Assembly: GCF_905171765.1 (NCBI RefSeq)
Contig: NC_053397.1
Span: forward strand, 112,361,295-112,425,294
Reading direction: 5' to 3'
From: Bufo bufo
Lineage: Eukaryota; Chordata; Amphibia; Anura; Bufonidae
Length of the DNA: 64,000 nt
Below, piece after piece: positions 33,143-44,286 of the stretch. Below the pieces are notes generated by a model. That model saw only the letters and a list, made by a program, of their open reading frames with translations. It was not told the DNA's origin and did not search any database. Each line of letters begins with the position of its first letter. Positions within the stretch are counted from its first letter, which is position 1. The translations under genes and the position numbers were made by a program.

Positions 33143-33545
33143 TGTTGTCGCAAATTCTACGACGCAACTTCTTCTTTTGTGTGGCTCCAAATCAGTTAGA
33201 ATTATAATATGAGCTCATACAGCTTTCTCAATGAGACCAATACAGGCTGGTATCATGGAAAATATGCAGATCTTTATTACAGTTACATACACTTATATAG
33301 GCAATATGAGGTAGACAAAAGGGTGGTCCTAGATGAAAGTTTATTGGCTCTGTGACAAAAAGGGAGTAGTTTACTAACTTTATTCCTGAGTTTGATTGGC
33401 AGATTTGAAACTAGCAACTTAACTCCTCCTTTCTTTCACTAATGATCTTAGAACAAAGAAAATGTACACGAGGCTCCTAATTAATTTTTGCCATCTAGTG
33501 GAGACAAATGTGTACTACAGCAGAAATAAAATCTTGTCTCTCACA
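33143..33545 (-). repeat. ERV 5' LTR
   Basis: 403 bp, same ends as the 3' LTR (minus strand TGTGAGAGAC...GACAACA). Followed outward by the CCTG target duplication at 33546-33549. Confidence 0.92.
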
Positions 33546-33744
33546 CCTGCGGCCATTTTATGCAAGCTCACTACACAAAAAAAAAATCACTTTTTTATGG
33601 CAATTTACAACATCTTGTGCATTTGCAGGCTTAGTCAGTGTGCAATTTAAGCTAGAAATACAGCCATCATTTTCTGTGTTTTTAAAAACACACTTTTTTG
33701 CGAAAGAACACTATTTTCCAGATCTGCAAGTGTTAAATTCAAGT
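33546..33744. other. Unassigned spacer right of the ERV
   Basis: About 200 bp with an A-run and CGGCCATTTTATG. It could be a diverged continuation of the hAT-Z fragment (hAT-Z has GCGGCCATTTTGTGG near 58050) but the similarity is too weak to claim. Confidence 0.3.
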
Positions 33745-34199
33745 TTAACCACCTCAGCCCCCATAGCTTAAACACCCTTAAAGACCAGGCCACTTTTTAC
33801 ACTTCTGACCTACCCTACTTTCACCGTTTATTGCTCGGTCATGCAACTTACCACCCAAATGAATTTTACCTCCTTTTCTTCTCACTAATAGAGCTTTTAT
33901 TTGGTGGTATTTCATTGCTGCTGACATTTTTAATTTTTTTTGTTATTAATCGAAATTTAACGATTTTTTTTGCAAAAAAATGACATTTTTCACTTTCAGT
34001 TGTAAAATTTAGCAAAAAAAACGACATCCATATATAAATTTTGCTCAAAATTTATTGTTCTACATGTCTTTGATAAAAAAAAAAATGTTTGGGTAAAAAA
34101 AAAAAATGGTTTGGGTAAAAGTTATAGCGTTTACAAACTATGGTACAAAAATGTGAATTTCCGCTTTTTGAAGCAGTTCTGACTTTCTGAGCACCTGTC

Positions 34200-35600
34200 A
34201 TGTTTCCTGAGGTTCTACAATGCCCAGACAGTACAAACACCCCACAAATGACCCCATTTCGGAAAGTAGACACCCTAAGGTATTCGCTGATGGGCATAGT
34301 GAGTTCATAGAACTTTTTATTTTTTGTCACAAGTTAGCGGAAAATGATGATTTTTTATTTATTTTTCTTACAAAGTCTCATATTCCACTAACTTGTGACA
34401 AAAAATAAAAAGTTCTATGAACTCACTATGCCCATCAGCGAATACCTTTGGGTGTCTTCTTTCCAAAATGGGGTCACTTGTGGGGTAGTTATACTGCCCT
34501 GGCATTCTAGGGGACCAAATGTGTGGTAAGGAGTTTGAAATCAAATTCTGTAAAAAATGGCCGGTGAAATCCGAAAGGTGCTCTTTGGAATGTGGGCTCC
34601 TTTGCCCATCTAGGCTGTAAAAAAGTGTCACACATGTGGTATCTCCGTACTCAGGAGAAGTTGGGGAATGTGTTTTGGGGTGTCATTTTACATATACCCA
34701 TGCTGGGTGAGATAAATATCTTGGTCAAATGCCAACTTTGTATAAAAAAATGGGAAAAGTTGTCTTTTGCCAAGATATTTCTCTCACCCAGCATGGGTAT
34801 ATGTAAAATGACACCCCAAAACACATTCCCCAACTTCTCCTGAATACAGAGATACCACATGTGTGACACTTTTTTGCAGCCCAGGTGGGCAAAGGGGCCC
34901 ACATTCCAAAGAGCACCTTTCGGATTTCACCGGCCATTTTTTACAGAATTTGATTTCAAACTCCTTACCACACATTTGGCCCCCTAGAATGCCAGGGCAG
35001 TATAACTACCCCACAAGTGACCCCATTTTGGAAAGAAGACACCCCAAGGTATTCACTGATGGGCATAGTGAGTTCATGGAAGTTTTTATTTTTTGTCACA
35101 AGTTAGTGGAATATGAGACTTTGTAAGAAAAAATAAATAAAAAATAATCATCATTTTCCACTAACTTGTGACAAAAAATAAAAAATTCTAGGAACTCGCC
35201 ATGCCCCTCACGTAATACCTTGGGGTGTCTTCTTTCCAAAATGGGGTCACTTGTGGGGTAGTTATACTGCCCTGGCATTCTAGGGGCCCAAATGTGTGGT
35301 AAGGAGTTTGAAATCAAATTCTGTAAAAATTGGCCGGTGAAATCCAAAAGGTGCTCTTTGGAATGTGGGCCCCTTTGCCTACCTAGGCTGCAAAAAAGTG
35401 TCACACATGTGGTATCTCCGTATTCAGGAGAAGTTGGGGAATGTGTTTTGGGGTGTCATTTTACATATACCCATGCTGGGTGAGAGAAATATCTTGGCAA
35501 AAGACAACTTTTCCCATTTTTTTTATACAAAGTTGGCATTTGACCAAGATATTTATCTCACCCAGCATGGGTATATGTAAAATGACACCCCAATACATCA
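34200..35600. repeat. Tandemly repeated palindromes in element C
   Basis: Four palindrome centres near 34366, 34760, 35128 and 35510. Centres of the same type are about 750-760 apart. Type 1 arms carry TTTTTGTCACAAGTTAG, type 2 arms carry ATACCCATGCTGGGTGAGA and CACATGTGGTATCTC. Arms are up to about 190 bp. Confidence 0.85.
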
Positions 35601-35704
35601 TTCGTTTGTGCTGTGTTTGTGCTGGTTTGTGCCGCAAAAATTAACGTTTGCGCCGCTTGGTTTCCGAGATACTGCACGATTGATATGCTGAAACCCCGCC
35701 CACT

Positions 35705-35955
35705 TTCCACCCCATGTTTTTAACCCTGACCCTAGACCCCCCAGGTGTGCTGCAGCTTGCCCCCCTCCCGCCCTCCCCCCCACAACTTTTTTTGGGGCAC
35801 AAGCATATTATTATTGTTTTTTCTGCGTACGCTGACTGTGGCGGGAAAAAACAATAATAATATGCTTGTGCCCCAAAAAAAGTTGTGGGGGGGGGAGGGC
35901 GGGAGGGGGGCAAGCTGCAGCACACCTGGGGGGTCTAGGGTCCGGGTTAAAAACA
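35705..35955. repeat. Palindrome with 120-bp arms, again near 38030-38200
   Basis: Arms read toward a centre near 35830 and contain CTTGTGCCCCAAAAAAAGTT and the complement. A third copy of one arm lies at about 38040-38170. An inverted partial transposase copy follows the right arm. Confidence 0.8.
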
Positions 35956-36210
35956 TGGCGCAGACACCGCCAGGCGGAGCAAAGGGACCGCCATGCTAGG
36001 GACCCTGTGGCCCACACTAGCTCTTGGGCTCGTACTAGTTTTCCGGCCCACCAGTTAAGTCCACCGGAGCCCCCTACCGGTGAACTTGTCTGGTATTCCC
36101 CAAAGCGTTTTGAGCCCGTAATTCCTGGTTTTGTAGGCCAACCAGGAACCAGATTTCCACAGTGGGCTTCACTGAATACGACTACTTTAGTCTTTTTTTC
36201 AGTGTTGGCC
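35955..36210 (+). pseudogene. Inverted partial duplicate of the piggyBac transposase N-terminal region
   Basis: The plus-strand sequence encodes AEQRDRHARDPVAHTS, FPAHQLSPPEPPTGELVW and FVGQPGTRF, which match the minus-strand transposase at about 37640-37400 (AEQGDRHARDPVAHTS, FPAHKLSPPEPPTGELVW, FVGQPGIQI). It is a short copy in opposite orientation facing the C-terminal end of the main gene. Confidence 0.85.
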
Positions 36211-37795
36211 AGGGACGATCCGGGCGCCTCCAGTTCCCGAGGTACTCCGGCCTGCTCTTTCCTGGTCAGAAAAGATTAGGTCCTTGAGGACTGCCTCATA
36301 GAACTGAAGGAATATCCCTGTGTTGCCAGCGCTCCGGGACAGCACAAAAGAGTTGTGCAAGGCAACCTGCACCAAGCAGACCACAACTTTTTTGTACCAT
36401 GCCCGGGTTTTGCGCATGGCGTTATATGGCTTGAGGATTTAATTAGATAGATAAACTCCTCCCATATACCGATTGCAGTCGACGATGCAATCGGGCTTGA
36501 GGACCGTTGCCGCGGTACCTCGCACAGGGACAGGGGTGATGTCGTTACTGTGAATTGTGGACAGTACAACGACATCCCTCTAGTCCTTATATCTGACCAG
36601 CAACAGGTTTCCACTTGTAAGGGCAGGGGTCGCACCCCTGGGATAGGTACCTGGAGGGGGTGGGTAGGGAGGCTGCGTTGATTTTTCCGCACGGTCCCAC
36701 AAGCGGACGTGGATCTGGCGGCAAGGGACTGGAACAAGTGGATACTAGTATAAAAGTTATCCACGTACAGGTGGTAACCCTTATCTAGCAGTGGGTGCAT
36801 AAGGTCCCACACAGGTTTCCCGCTAACACCCAGAGTGGGGGGATATTCTGGGGGTTGAATACGGGAATCTCGCCCCTCGTACACATGAAACTTGTAAGTG
36901 TACCCTAAGGTACTCTTGCAAAGTTTGTACAGCTTCACGCCATACCTCGCCCGCTTAGAGGGAACATACTGGCGGAAAATGAGTCTCCCCTTGAAAGCAA
37001 TGAGAGACTCATCAACCGCGACCTCCCTTCCAGGTACATAGGCCTGCACAAATTTGGCCCCAAAGTGATCGATGACCGGCCTGATTTTGTACAGGCGGTC
37101 ATAGGCAGGATCACCTTGGGGGGGACATGCTGCATTATCTGCATAATGCAGGCAATTCCGGATGGCCTCAAACCGGGTACGTGTCATGGCCGTACTGTAA
37201 AGTGGGGTCTGGTAGAGGACGTCCTCACTCCAGTAATGCCTGACACTAGGTTTCTTGATTAGGCCCATATGCACGAGGCCCCAAAACGTCCTCATCTTGG
37301 CTGCACAGACCGGAGTCCAGCCACCGGGCCTAGCCAAAAAGGAGCCCGGGTGTTGAGCAATGAACTGTTGGGCGTACAGGTTCGTCTGCTCCAACATCAG
37401 ATTCACAAAGTGGTCACTGAAAAAAAGACTAAAGTAGTCGTATTCAGTGAAGCCCACTGTGGAAATCTGGATTCCTGGTTGGCCTACAAAATCAGGAATC
37501 ACCAGACAAGTTCACCGGTAGGGGGCTCCGGTGGACTTAACTTGTGGGCCGGAAAACTAGTACGAGCCCCAGAGCTTCTCGTACTAGTGTGGGCGACAGG
37601 GTCCCTAGCATGGCGGTCCCCTTGCTCCGCCTGGCGGTGTCTCCGCCGCCTTGGGGTCTCATCATCATCGCTAGATGATGAGGAGGACGCGGATGACAAA
37701 AGGAAAGTGGGGTCATCCTCGTCCTCACTGGGGCTCTCGGACTCGGAGGCAAGCTGGGCGTATGCCTCCTCAGCCGAGAACATCCGGCGGGCCAT
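36199..37795 (-). pseudogene. piggyBac-type transposase, three frames, catalytic Asp lost
   Basis: DDE transposase that cuts and pastes at TTAA. The start chosen is the ATG at 37795 (MARRMFSAEEAYAQL), which opens the acidic, serine-rich N-terminus seen in piggyBac proteins. A frame change near 37500 leads into the core. VAVDESLIAFKGR gives the first Asp and LYVDNFYTS the second. A second frame change follows ACGTVRKNQ. The third catalytic box, MGGVD in the family, reads MGGVY near 36450, followed by a stop. The C-terminal part (MRKTRAWYKKVVVCLVQVALHN) is in the frame 36417-36199. The Cys-rich end is not seen. Dead copy. Confidence 0.88.
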
Positions 37796-38721
37796 AGGGG
37801 AGTGTGTGTGTGCATGATAAACTTTATTTGGTGTGCCTGTGTGTGGGGGGACGGGTGTTCGCAAACTTATCCTAAACCTAACAGACAAAAAAATAAAAAA
37901 ATAAAAATAAGATAAAGGCCAAAAAATTAGAATTTTTTAAAAAAAAAAATTCAAACTCGCTGATCAACCATCCGCAGTTGATCAGCGGTGGGGTGTGCGA
38001 TGCGCTAACAGTGGCCGGACGCTAAGAGTCCCGGCCACAGTCAGCATACGCAGAAAAAAAAATATATATGCTTGTGCCCCAAAAAAGTTGTGGGGGGGGG
38101 AGGGAGGGGGGCAAGCTGTAGAACACCTGGGGGGTCTAGGGTCAGGGTTAAAAACATGGGGTGGAAAGTGGCCGGAGTTTCAGCAAATCAGGCGTGCAAT
38201 ATCTCGGAAACCAAAGCGGCGCAAACGTTCATTTTTGCGGCACAAACCAGCACAAACGCAGCACAAACGAATGGTGTATTTATTTTTGAAATTTAAGAAC
38301 ATGGGGTGGAAAGTGGGAGGGGTTTCAGCAAATCAAGCGTGCAATATCTCAGAAACCAAAGCGGCGCAAACGTTCATTTTTGCGTCACAAACAAGCACAA
38401 ACGAATGGTGTATTTCTTTTTGAAATTGGGGTGCCAACTTCACACAGGTTATTATAGAAGTAGAGAAATTGAAACTTGGAAATTTGCAATTTTTTACAAT
38501 TTTTTTGTAAATTTGGTATTTTTTTATAAATAAAAAAGATTTTTTTTAACTTCATTTTACCAGTGTCATGAAGTACAATATGTGACGAAAAAACAATCTC
38601 AGAATGGCCTGGATAAGTCAAAGCGTTTTAAAGTTATCACCACTTAAAGTGACACTGGTCAGATTTGCAAAAAATGGCCAGGTCCTTAAGGTGAAATAAG
38701 GCAGTGTCACAAAGGGGTTAA

Positions 38722-39159
38722 GCAGTAAAGAAAAATGGCTGGGTTGTTATGGAAACTTGGAGTAAAACTGTTTATACAGTTGGGATTTTAAGAGGAAGAC
38801 TTGCAGGCTTTTATTGGCTAATGTGGGTAGTTTTTTGGGAATATCTCAGGAACGGTACGTCCTAGAGAGCTGAGACCCGGTCTAAAACCTCCCCGGACAC
38901 CTGATGTACCTGTGTGCCAAATTTGGTGAATATCGGTCCAGACGTTTGGTCGCGCATAAAGAACGTCCGAAAGTCTAGACAGACACTCATTTTTATATAT
39001 ATAAGAGATATACTGTATCCCTTGGTGTATATGTGGTTAATACATCTGTATTTGAGCGTATATATGTGTACCCTCACATTTATACATGGATACATAAATT
39101 TCTACAAACAACTAAAATTTTTAATATTCTTTGGGACTTTCTTTGGGCCCAGTATTATA
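38722..39159 (+). repeat. LINE-tail-like repeat, copy 2, with flank
   Basis: 38860-39010 matches 9285-9440 (GAGAGCTGAGACCC, CCGGACACCTGATGTACC, CGCATAAAGAACGTCC) and ends in TTTATATATATAAGA. The rest is unassigned. Confidence 0.5.
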
Positions 39160-39517
39160 CAGTCAGGTCCATAAATATTGGGACATCGACACAATTCTAA
39201 CATTTTTGGCTCTATACACCACCACAATGGATATGAAATGAAATGAACAAGATATGCTTTACCTGCAGACTGTCAGCTTTAATTTGAGGGTATTTACATC
39301 CAAATCAGGTGAACGGTGTAGGAATTACAACAGTTTGTATATGTGCCTCCAACTTGTGAAAGGGCCAAAAGTAATGGGACAACTGGCTTCTCAGCTATTC
39401 CATGGGCAGGTGTGTGTTTTTCTCTCATTATCCCAATTACAATGAGCAGATAAAAGGTCCAGAGTTCATTTCAGGTGTGCTATTTGCATTTGGAATCTGT
39501 TGCTGTCAACTCTCAAG

Positions 39518-41428
39518 ATGCGATCCAAAGAGCTGTCACTATCAGTGAAGCAAGCCCTCATTAGTCTGAAAAAAACACAACAAACCCATCAGAGAGATAG
39601 CAAAAACATTTGGCGTGGCCAAAACAACTGTTTGGAACATTCTTAAAAATAAGGAACGCACTGGTGAGCATAGCAACACCAGAAAACCCGGAAGACTACG
39701 GAAAACAACTGTGGTGGATGACTGAAGAATTCTTTCCCTGGTGAAAAAAACACCCTTCATAACAGTTGGCCAGATCAAGAACACTCTCCAGGAGGCAGGT
39801 GTATGTGTGTCAAAGTCAACAATTAAGAGAAGACCACTGAGGAAGGGAGAGTGAATCTACACGTAACGCGTATGGTGAAACAAGTGATGTACCTGCATTG
39901 AAAAGCCTCCGATAATACTGTATGGCCATACAGAAGAAAATCTCTACAGTAAAGGATTAACTATTCTTATCGTCCAAAGCTGCACCAAAGGAAATTGCGG
40001 AACAGAGTGGCAACTCCCGCGATCTTTGGAACTCCCGCGAAATTTAAACCAGCTTGCTGTATGGAGCGACTGAATAAGCCGGCAAATATTTAAAGCTCCA
40101 TTGAAGCAATAGGGAGAAAGCAGACGCTAGACGGTAAGCCAAATATCGATTTAAAGTTTTCTTCAATCCAAAGCTCATATCGACCATAAAAGGATATGCT
40201 ATAAGAGACTTTTCACATTATCAGGATTCCTGTGGACACTTTATGAACATATTGCACTCCCAGTGAATACACCTACAGCATTTTCAGTGACATTCAGTTT
40301 CCCAAATTGGGATAGAGCGCTAGAAGATAATACCCCCTCTTTCCCAAATAACGGCATATACTTGAAGTTTCTTGGTGTGATATATATTATTGAATTTATC
40401 GACACTATTGAGTCATATGAATATAGTGTTGATCATATCTACCACAATATATGTGACTGTAATGTTGTATATTATTGCTACATTGTTCTTATAAATTTTA
40501 TTACTTGTATTTTATGGGGATTTAATAAATATTTTCTGCACATGTCAATTTGGTTGCCAAGTGTATGAGTGCTCGCTCATTACTCTATTACTACATTTGC
40601 CTTTAAGAGAGGGTGGGGTGATTCCCTCTATATGAGCTTGCAGCACCATACCTTAACTACTTGCTAGTGAGCCACCACAACCTACCACTATTTTAAGAGA
40701 AGACTTCACCAGAGTGAATACAGAGGGTTCACCACAAGATGTAAACCATTGGTGAGCCTAAAAAACAGGAAGGCCAGATTAGAGTTTGCCAAACGACATC
40801 TAAAAAAGCCTTCACAGTTCTGGAACAACATCCTATGGACAGTTGAGACCAAGATCAACTTGTACCAGAGTGATGGGAAGAGAAGAGTATGGAGAAGGAA
40901 AGGAACTGCTCATGATCCTAAGCATACCTCCTCATCAGTGAAGCATGGTGGTGGTAGTGTCATGGCGTGGGCATGTATGGCTGCCAATGGAATTGGTTCT
41001 CTTGTATTTATTGATAATGTAACTGCTGATAAAAGCAGCAGGATGAATTCTGAAGTGTTTCGGGCAATATTATCTGCTCATATTCAGCCAAATGCTTCAG
41101 AACTCATTGGACGGCGCTTCACAGTGCAGATGGACAATGACCCAAAGCATACTGCAAAAGCAACCAAAGAGTTTTTTTTAAGGGAAAGAAGTGGAATGTT
41201 ATGCAATGGCCAAGTCAATCACCTGACCTGAATCCGATTGAGCATGCATTTCACTTGCTGAAGACAAAACTGAAGGGAAAATGCCCCAAGAACAAGCAGG
41301 AACTGAAGACAGTTGCAGTAGAGGCCTGGCAGAGCATCACCAGGGATGAAACCCAGCGTCTGGTGATGTCTATGCGTTCCAGACTTCAGGCTGTAATTGA
41401 CTGCAAAGGATTTGCAACCAAGTATTAA
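39518..41428 (+). pseudogene. Tc1-B transposase, decayed and interrupted
   Basis: ATG at 39518 opens MRSKELSLSVKQAL as in Tc1-A. Frame changes occur near 39570 and near 39720 (GATGACTGA). An 858-bp insertion at 39835-40692 then separates the DNA-binding part from the catalytic part. The main remaining frame is 40749-41231 with ILWTVETKINLYQ (catalytic region, Asp to Val at the usual DE position) and MDNDPKHTAKATKEFF (second Asp). A frame change near 41190 leads to PDLNPIEHAFHLL (Glu), ending ATKY at 41428. Non-functional. Confidence 0.9.
39835..40692. mobile_element. 858-bp insertion with 12-bp target duplication, ribozyme-like motif at its edge
   Basis: TTAAGAGAAGAC lies at 39823-39834 and 40693-40704. 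The insert starts CACTGAGGAAGGGAG, a CUGANGA-type core, followed by ACACGTAACGCGTATGGTG where an intact hammerhead would have GAAAC. It contains short AT-rich frames but no recognisable protein. Confidence 0.75.
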
Positions 41429-41650
41429 AAAGTGAAAGTTTGATTTATGATTATTATTATTCTGTCCCATTACTTTTGGTTCCTTAACAAGTGGGAGGCA
41501 CATATGCAAACTGTTGTAATTCCTACACCGTTCACCTGATTTGGATGTAAATACCCTCAAATTAAAGCTGACAGTCTGCAGTTAAAGCACATCTTGTTTG
41601 TTTAAAATGTTAGAATTGTGTCGATGTCCCAATATTTATGGACCTGACTG

Positions 41651-42185
41651 TATATATTTCTGTAGAGCATCTAATCATTCAATTTGGACTCTTTCCATTT
41701 AGACTTTTTTTTAGGCCCACTAGGTTTAATTGACAGATTAACCCCGCTCCCCTTACTTTTACTTATATATAAATTTTAATGCTTACCTTTTTCTTTTTTG
41801 CCCCCCTTTCTGATAAGGTTCTCTGTAAGAAAAAGACTCCTGTAATGAGATAAATATACAAAAGAAAAATAGTTCTCTACTTTTAAATTATACAGTTATC
41901 CTATAATCATGGCTTCAATAACAGTATAGACTGACATCTTGTGGACAGACTCAATATTTGCCTTCTTTATTTTATTTATGCATACCGGTAACTGTACTAA
42001 CTGAATGCTAAGAAATACAAAGCAGCAGTCTGGTTAGTTCCTTTTATTAAACATTTATTTGAACACCTCATTTAGCAATTTTAAATATATTTTAAACAGG
42101 TTTATTTCCTTTTATATAAAAATGTTTTGCTTAGTACAAAAGCATGATATAAAACACATATTAAAACACTTTTCTTCTCCCATTT
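41651..42185. other. Unassigned AT-rich stretch
   Basis: No coding region, terminal repeats or tandem structure seen. Confidence 0.4.
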
Positions 42186-42590
42186 ACCCCCGGATTGGCC
42201 TTAGACCCTACAGGGAAATTTCCCAATGGGCTGATGCCCAGGGGGCTACCCAAGCCCTTTTGATGGCCGCAGGCCAGGTATATAATAATCTGATGCTCAA
42301 CGGCCGCAGATGCCATCCTGAACTCAACTGTATTACTGTCCTCATGATGGTGATACGGTTGAATACTGTGATGAAGGTGGCAGTATTTTGTGCTGTCCTG
42401 TGGTATTTGGTTTTGCTGGGGCGGCATTCTGCTCTGCACTACAGTATTGCAGGCCCCGTCTACTTTGGTTGTTCCCACCTACTTGTTTTGGTCTGTTTTC
42501 TGTCGTTTTGAACCCACCTACAACAAGGGGCCACTTTTAGTTTTTTTTCAAGGGCCACTTTAAGTTCCCAAACCTGCCCCTGCTCTGAGC
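42186..42590. mobile_element. Diverged hAT MITE remnant related to hAT-1 ends
   Basis: Left part CCGGATTGGCCTTAGACCCT and ATGCCCAGGGGGC resemble the ends of CAGGGCCGGACTGGCC-type MITEs (as in hAT-1). The right part ends AACCTGCCCCTG. No clean duplication remains. Confidence 0.45.
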
Positions 42591-42647
42591 ATGATGCTGG
42601 CCTGAGTGCCAAAAGCTTGTATGGAATGGTCAAACTACTGTTGTATT

Positions 42648-43137
42648 AGGCTACTTTCACACCTGCGTTCAGGTGTCCGCTCGTGAGCTCCATTTGAAGG
42701 GGCTCACAAGCGGCCCTGAACGCAGCCGTCCGGCCCTAATGCATTCTCAGTGGAGGCAGATCCACTGAGAATGCATCCGTCTGCCAGCGTTCAGCCTCCA
42801 CTCCGCTCAGTGAGCAGACACCTGAAGGCTGCTTGTGTCCGCCTGGCCGTGCGGAGGCGAGCGGATCCGTCCAGACTTACAATGTAAGTCAATGGGGACG
42901 GATCCGTTTGAAGATGGCACTATATGGCTCAATCTTCAAACGGATCCGCCCCCATTGACTTTCAATGTAAAGTCTGGACGGATCCGCTCAGGCTACTTTC
43001 ACACTTAGAAATTTTTCTAAGTTATAATGCAGAGGGATCCGTTCTGAACGGATGCAAACGTCTGCATTATAGGAGCGGATCCGTCTGATGAAACATCAGA
43101 CGGACCCGCTCCGAACGCTAGTGTGAAAGTAGCCTTA
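42648..43137. mobile_element. Palindromic MITE with AGGCTACTTTCACAC ends
   Basis: Left end TAGGCTACTTTCACACCTGCG, right end its complement (CGCTAGTGTGAAAGTAGCCT). TTA is present at both outer edges. The inside is full of inverted repeats (TGCATTCTCAGTGGA, GACGGATCCGTTTGAAGAT). A second left end occurs at about 42990 (CAGGCTACTTTCACAC), so two units may be nested. The superfamily is undecided. Confidence 0.75.
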
Positions 43138-44286
43138 TACTGTGCCTGACAAAGAGAGCTATTCGCCCTTGAAACACGTTGCAGGGATTTATTTATTTTT
43201 GAGATATAAGTCTACTTGTTATTTAATAGGAGCGCCATCACCCAGCTATCAGCCCTAGCTTTTTCTGGTATGTTGCCTTATATGTTATTTGCACCGCATG
43301 GCCAGTAGATTTGGTTGATCCTCACCTTGATAGTGTTGCTCTGACCTTTCTTTGGGCATATGTACTTTGGCATTCATATCCAAAAAAAACATGACCTTCA
43401 GTACCCACTGGGACGCATCCTTAACATCTACTTGGTCATTGTTTATACTATCATTCATTATTACTGCAACAGGGTTATTAGCAGGGTGGTGAGCAACTGT
43501 GGTTAGTCCCCGCTGATTCACATATATGTATTGTGATGTAATGTTCATTTTAAAGATATTAATAAACTAAATATTTTATTACCCATAATTGGTGTGTTAT
43601 GCACTCCTCTCTTGTTGTGATTTACTGTTATTTAATAGTGACAGTGCCTGGAAGTCTTCTATTCTTACTCACTTCATTATGGTGATGTGTTGCAGCAAAT
43701 ATCCTCATTAGGGCGAAGAGAGTAGGAGGAAGAGTGTTTCCAGCACCCGCATGCATCATGGAAGAGGGCAGAGAAGGGGTGTAGTGCCGCTAATATAATG
43801 CTGCACTGAACAGCCTATATACCGTAATTGCTTCATAGTCTGCAGAGCATGGAGTCATGGAGTTATCACTGTTAGCGGTAAGGTGGAAAAGGGTGATGTG
43901 AGACATTTTGGGTAACAGAAATAAAAAGTAAGCTGTAATGGGGACCAGGAATGAGAGGCAGCCATTCTAGAGACCAAGATTTAGAGATGTATTTTAGGTC
44001 TGTAGTCTATATCTGCCACTCACCATGCCATCCAGTATCCTGGTTTCCATCGTCCTCTCCATGATTCTGCCTCCATGCTCCTGTCTGATGCTCCCTTAGG
44101 GCGCGCCTGCCAACGGCTGATGGTCCCTGGGTGTTTAAGACACGTTCTCCAGGCAGAGAGTGCCTGTGCTTTAGGTTCCCTGGTGACCAGCAAAGGTGTT
44201 TTATAGTCTAGTGTTATTGAAATTAACCTGCATTTATCCTGTGTTTTTTTTCCTGCCTGTGTTCCTGCTGTACTCCATCCTGCTTA
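43138..44286. other. Unassigned stretch with a degenerate ribozyme-like motif at its start
   Basis: CTGACAAAGAG...CTTGAAACACGTTGCA at about 43147-43190 resembles the hammerhead-like motifs but lacks the conserved GA of CUGANGA. A minus-strand frame at 43285-43548 has no recognisable motif and is not called. Confidence 0.35.

Larger units (their letters stand above)
15194..33545 (-). mobile_element. Gamma-like endogenous retrovirus with two LTRs, interrupted by hAT-1 and hAT-2
   Basis: Order on the minus strand: LTR (33545-33143), primer-binding site, leader, gag, pol, env, polypurine tract, LTR (15597-15194). CCTG flanks both ends (15190-15193 and 33546-33549), a 4-bp target duplication as in gammaretroviruses. 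Subtracting hAT-1 and hAT-2 with their duplications leaves about 8.4 kb, a normal proviral length. The LTRs differ at about five positions by eye. All three genes carry inactivating changes, so it is a dead provirus. It is an old animal-virus copy and is only described here. Confidence 0.92.
33745..38721 (-). mobile_element. piggyBac-like element C with decayed transposase
   Basis: TTAA at 33745-33748 and at 38718-38721. The inner ends resemble each other (left CTTAAAGACCAGGCC, right complement CTTAAGGACCTGGCC). The right 200 bp match the left end of element B. The element holds a broken transposase (minus, 36199-37795), a partial inverted copy of it, and two sets of palindromes. It is the likely autonomous relative of elements A and B, now rearranged. 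Confidence 0.75.
39160..41650 (+). mobile_element. Tc1-B, second copy of the Tc1-A family
   Basis: Ends CAGTCAGGTCCATAAATATT and its complement ...GACCTGACTG, with TA on both sides. The right inverted repeat is complete, unlike Tc1-A. An 858-bp insertion splits the transposase. Without it the element is about 1.63 kb. Confidence 0.93.

Noticed and set aside
43147..43190. Hammerhead-like motif
   Set aside because: CTGACAA lacks the conserved GA of CUGANGA and helix II is weak; listed only as a degenerate remnant.
43285..43548. 87-codon minus frame
   Set aside because: No recognisable domain, repeat-rich context, no conservation evidence available.
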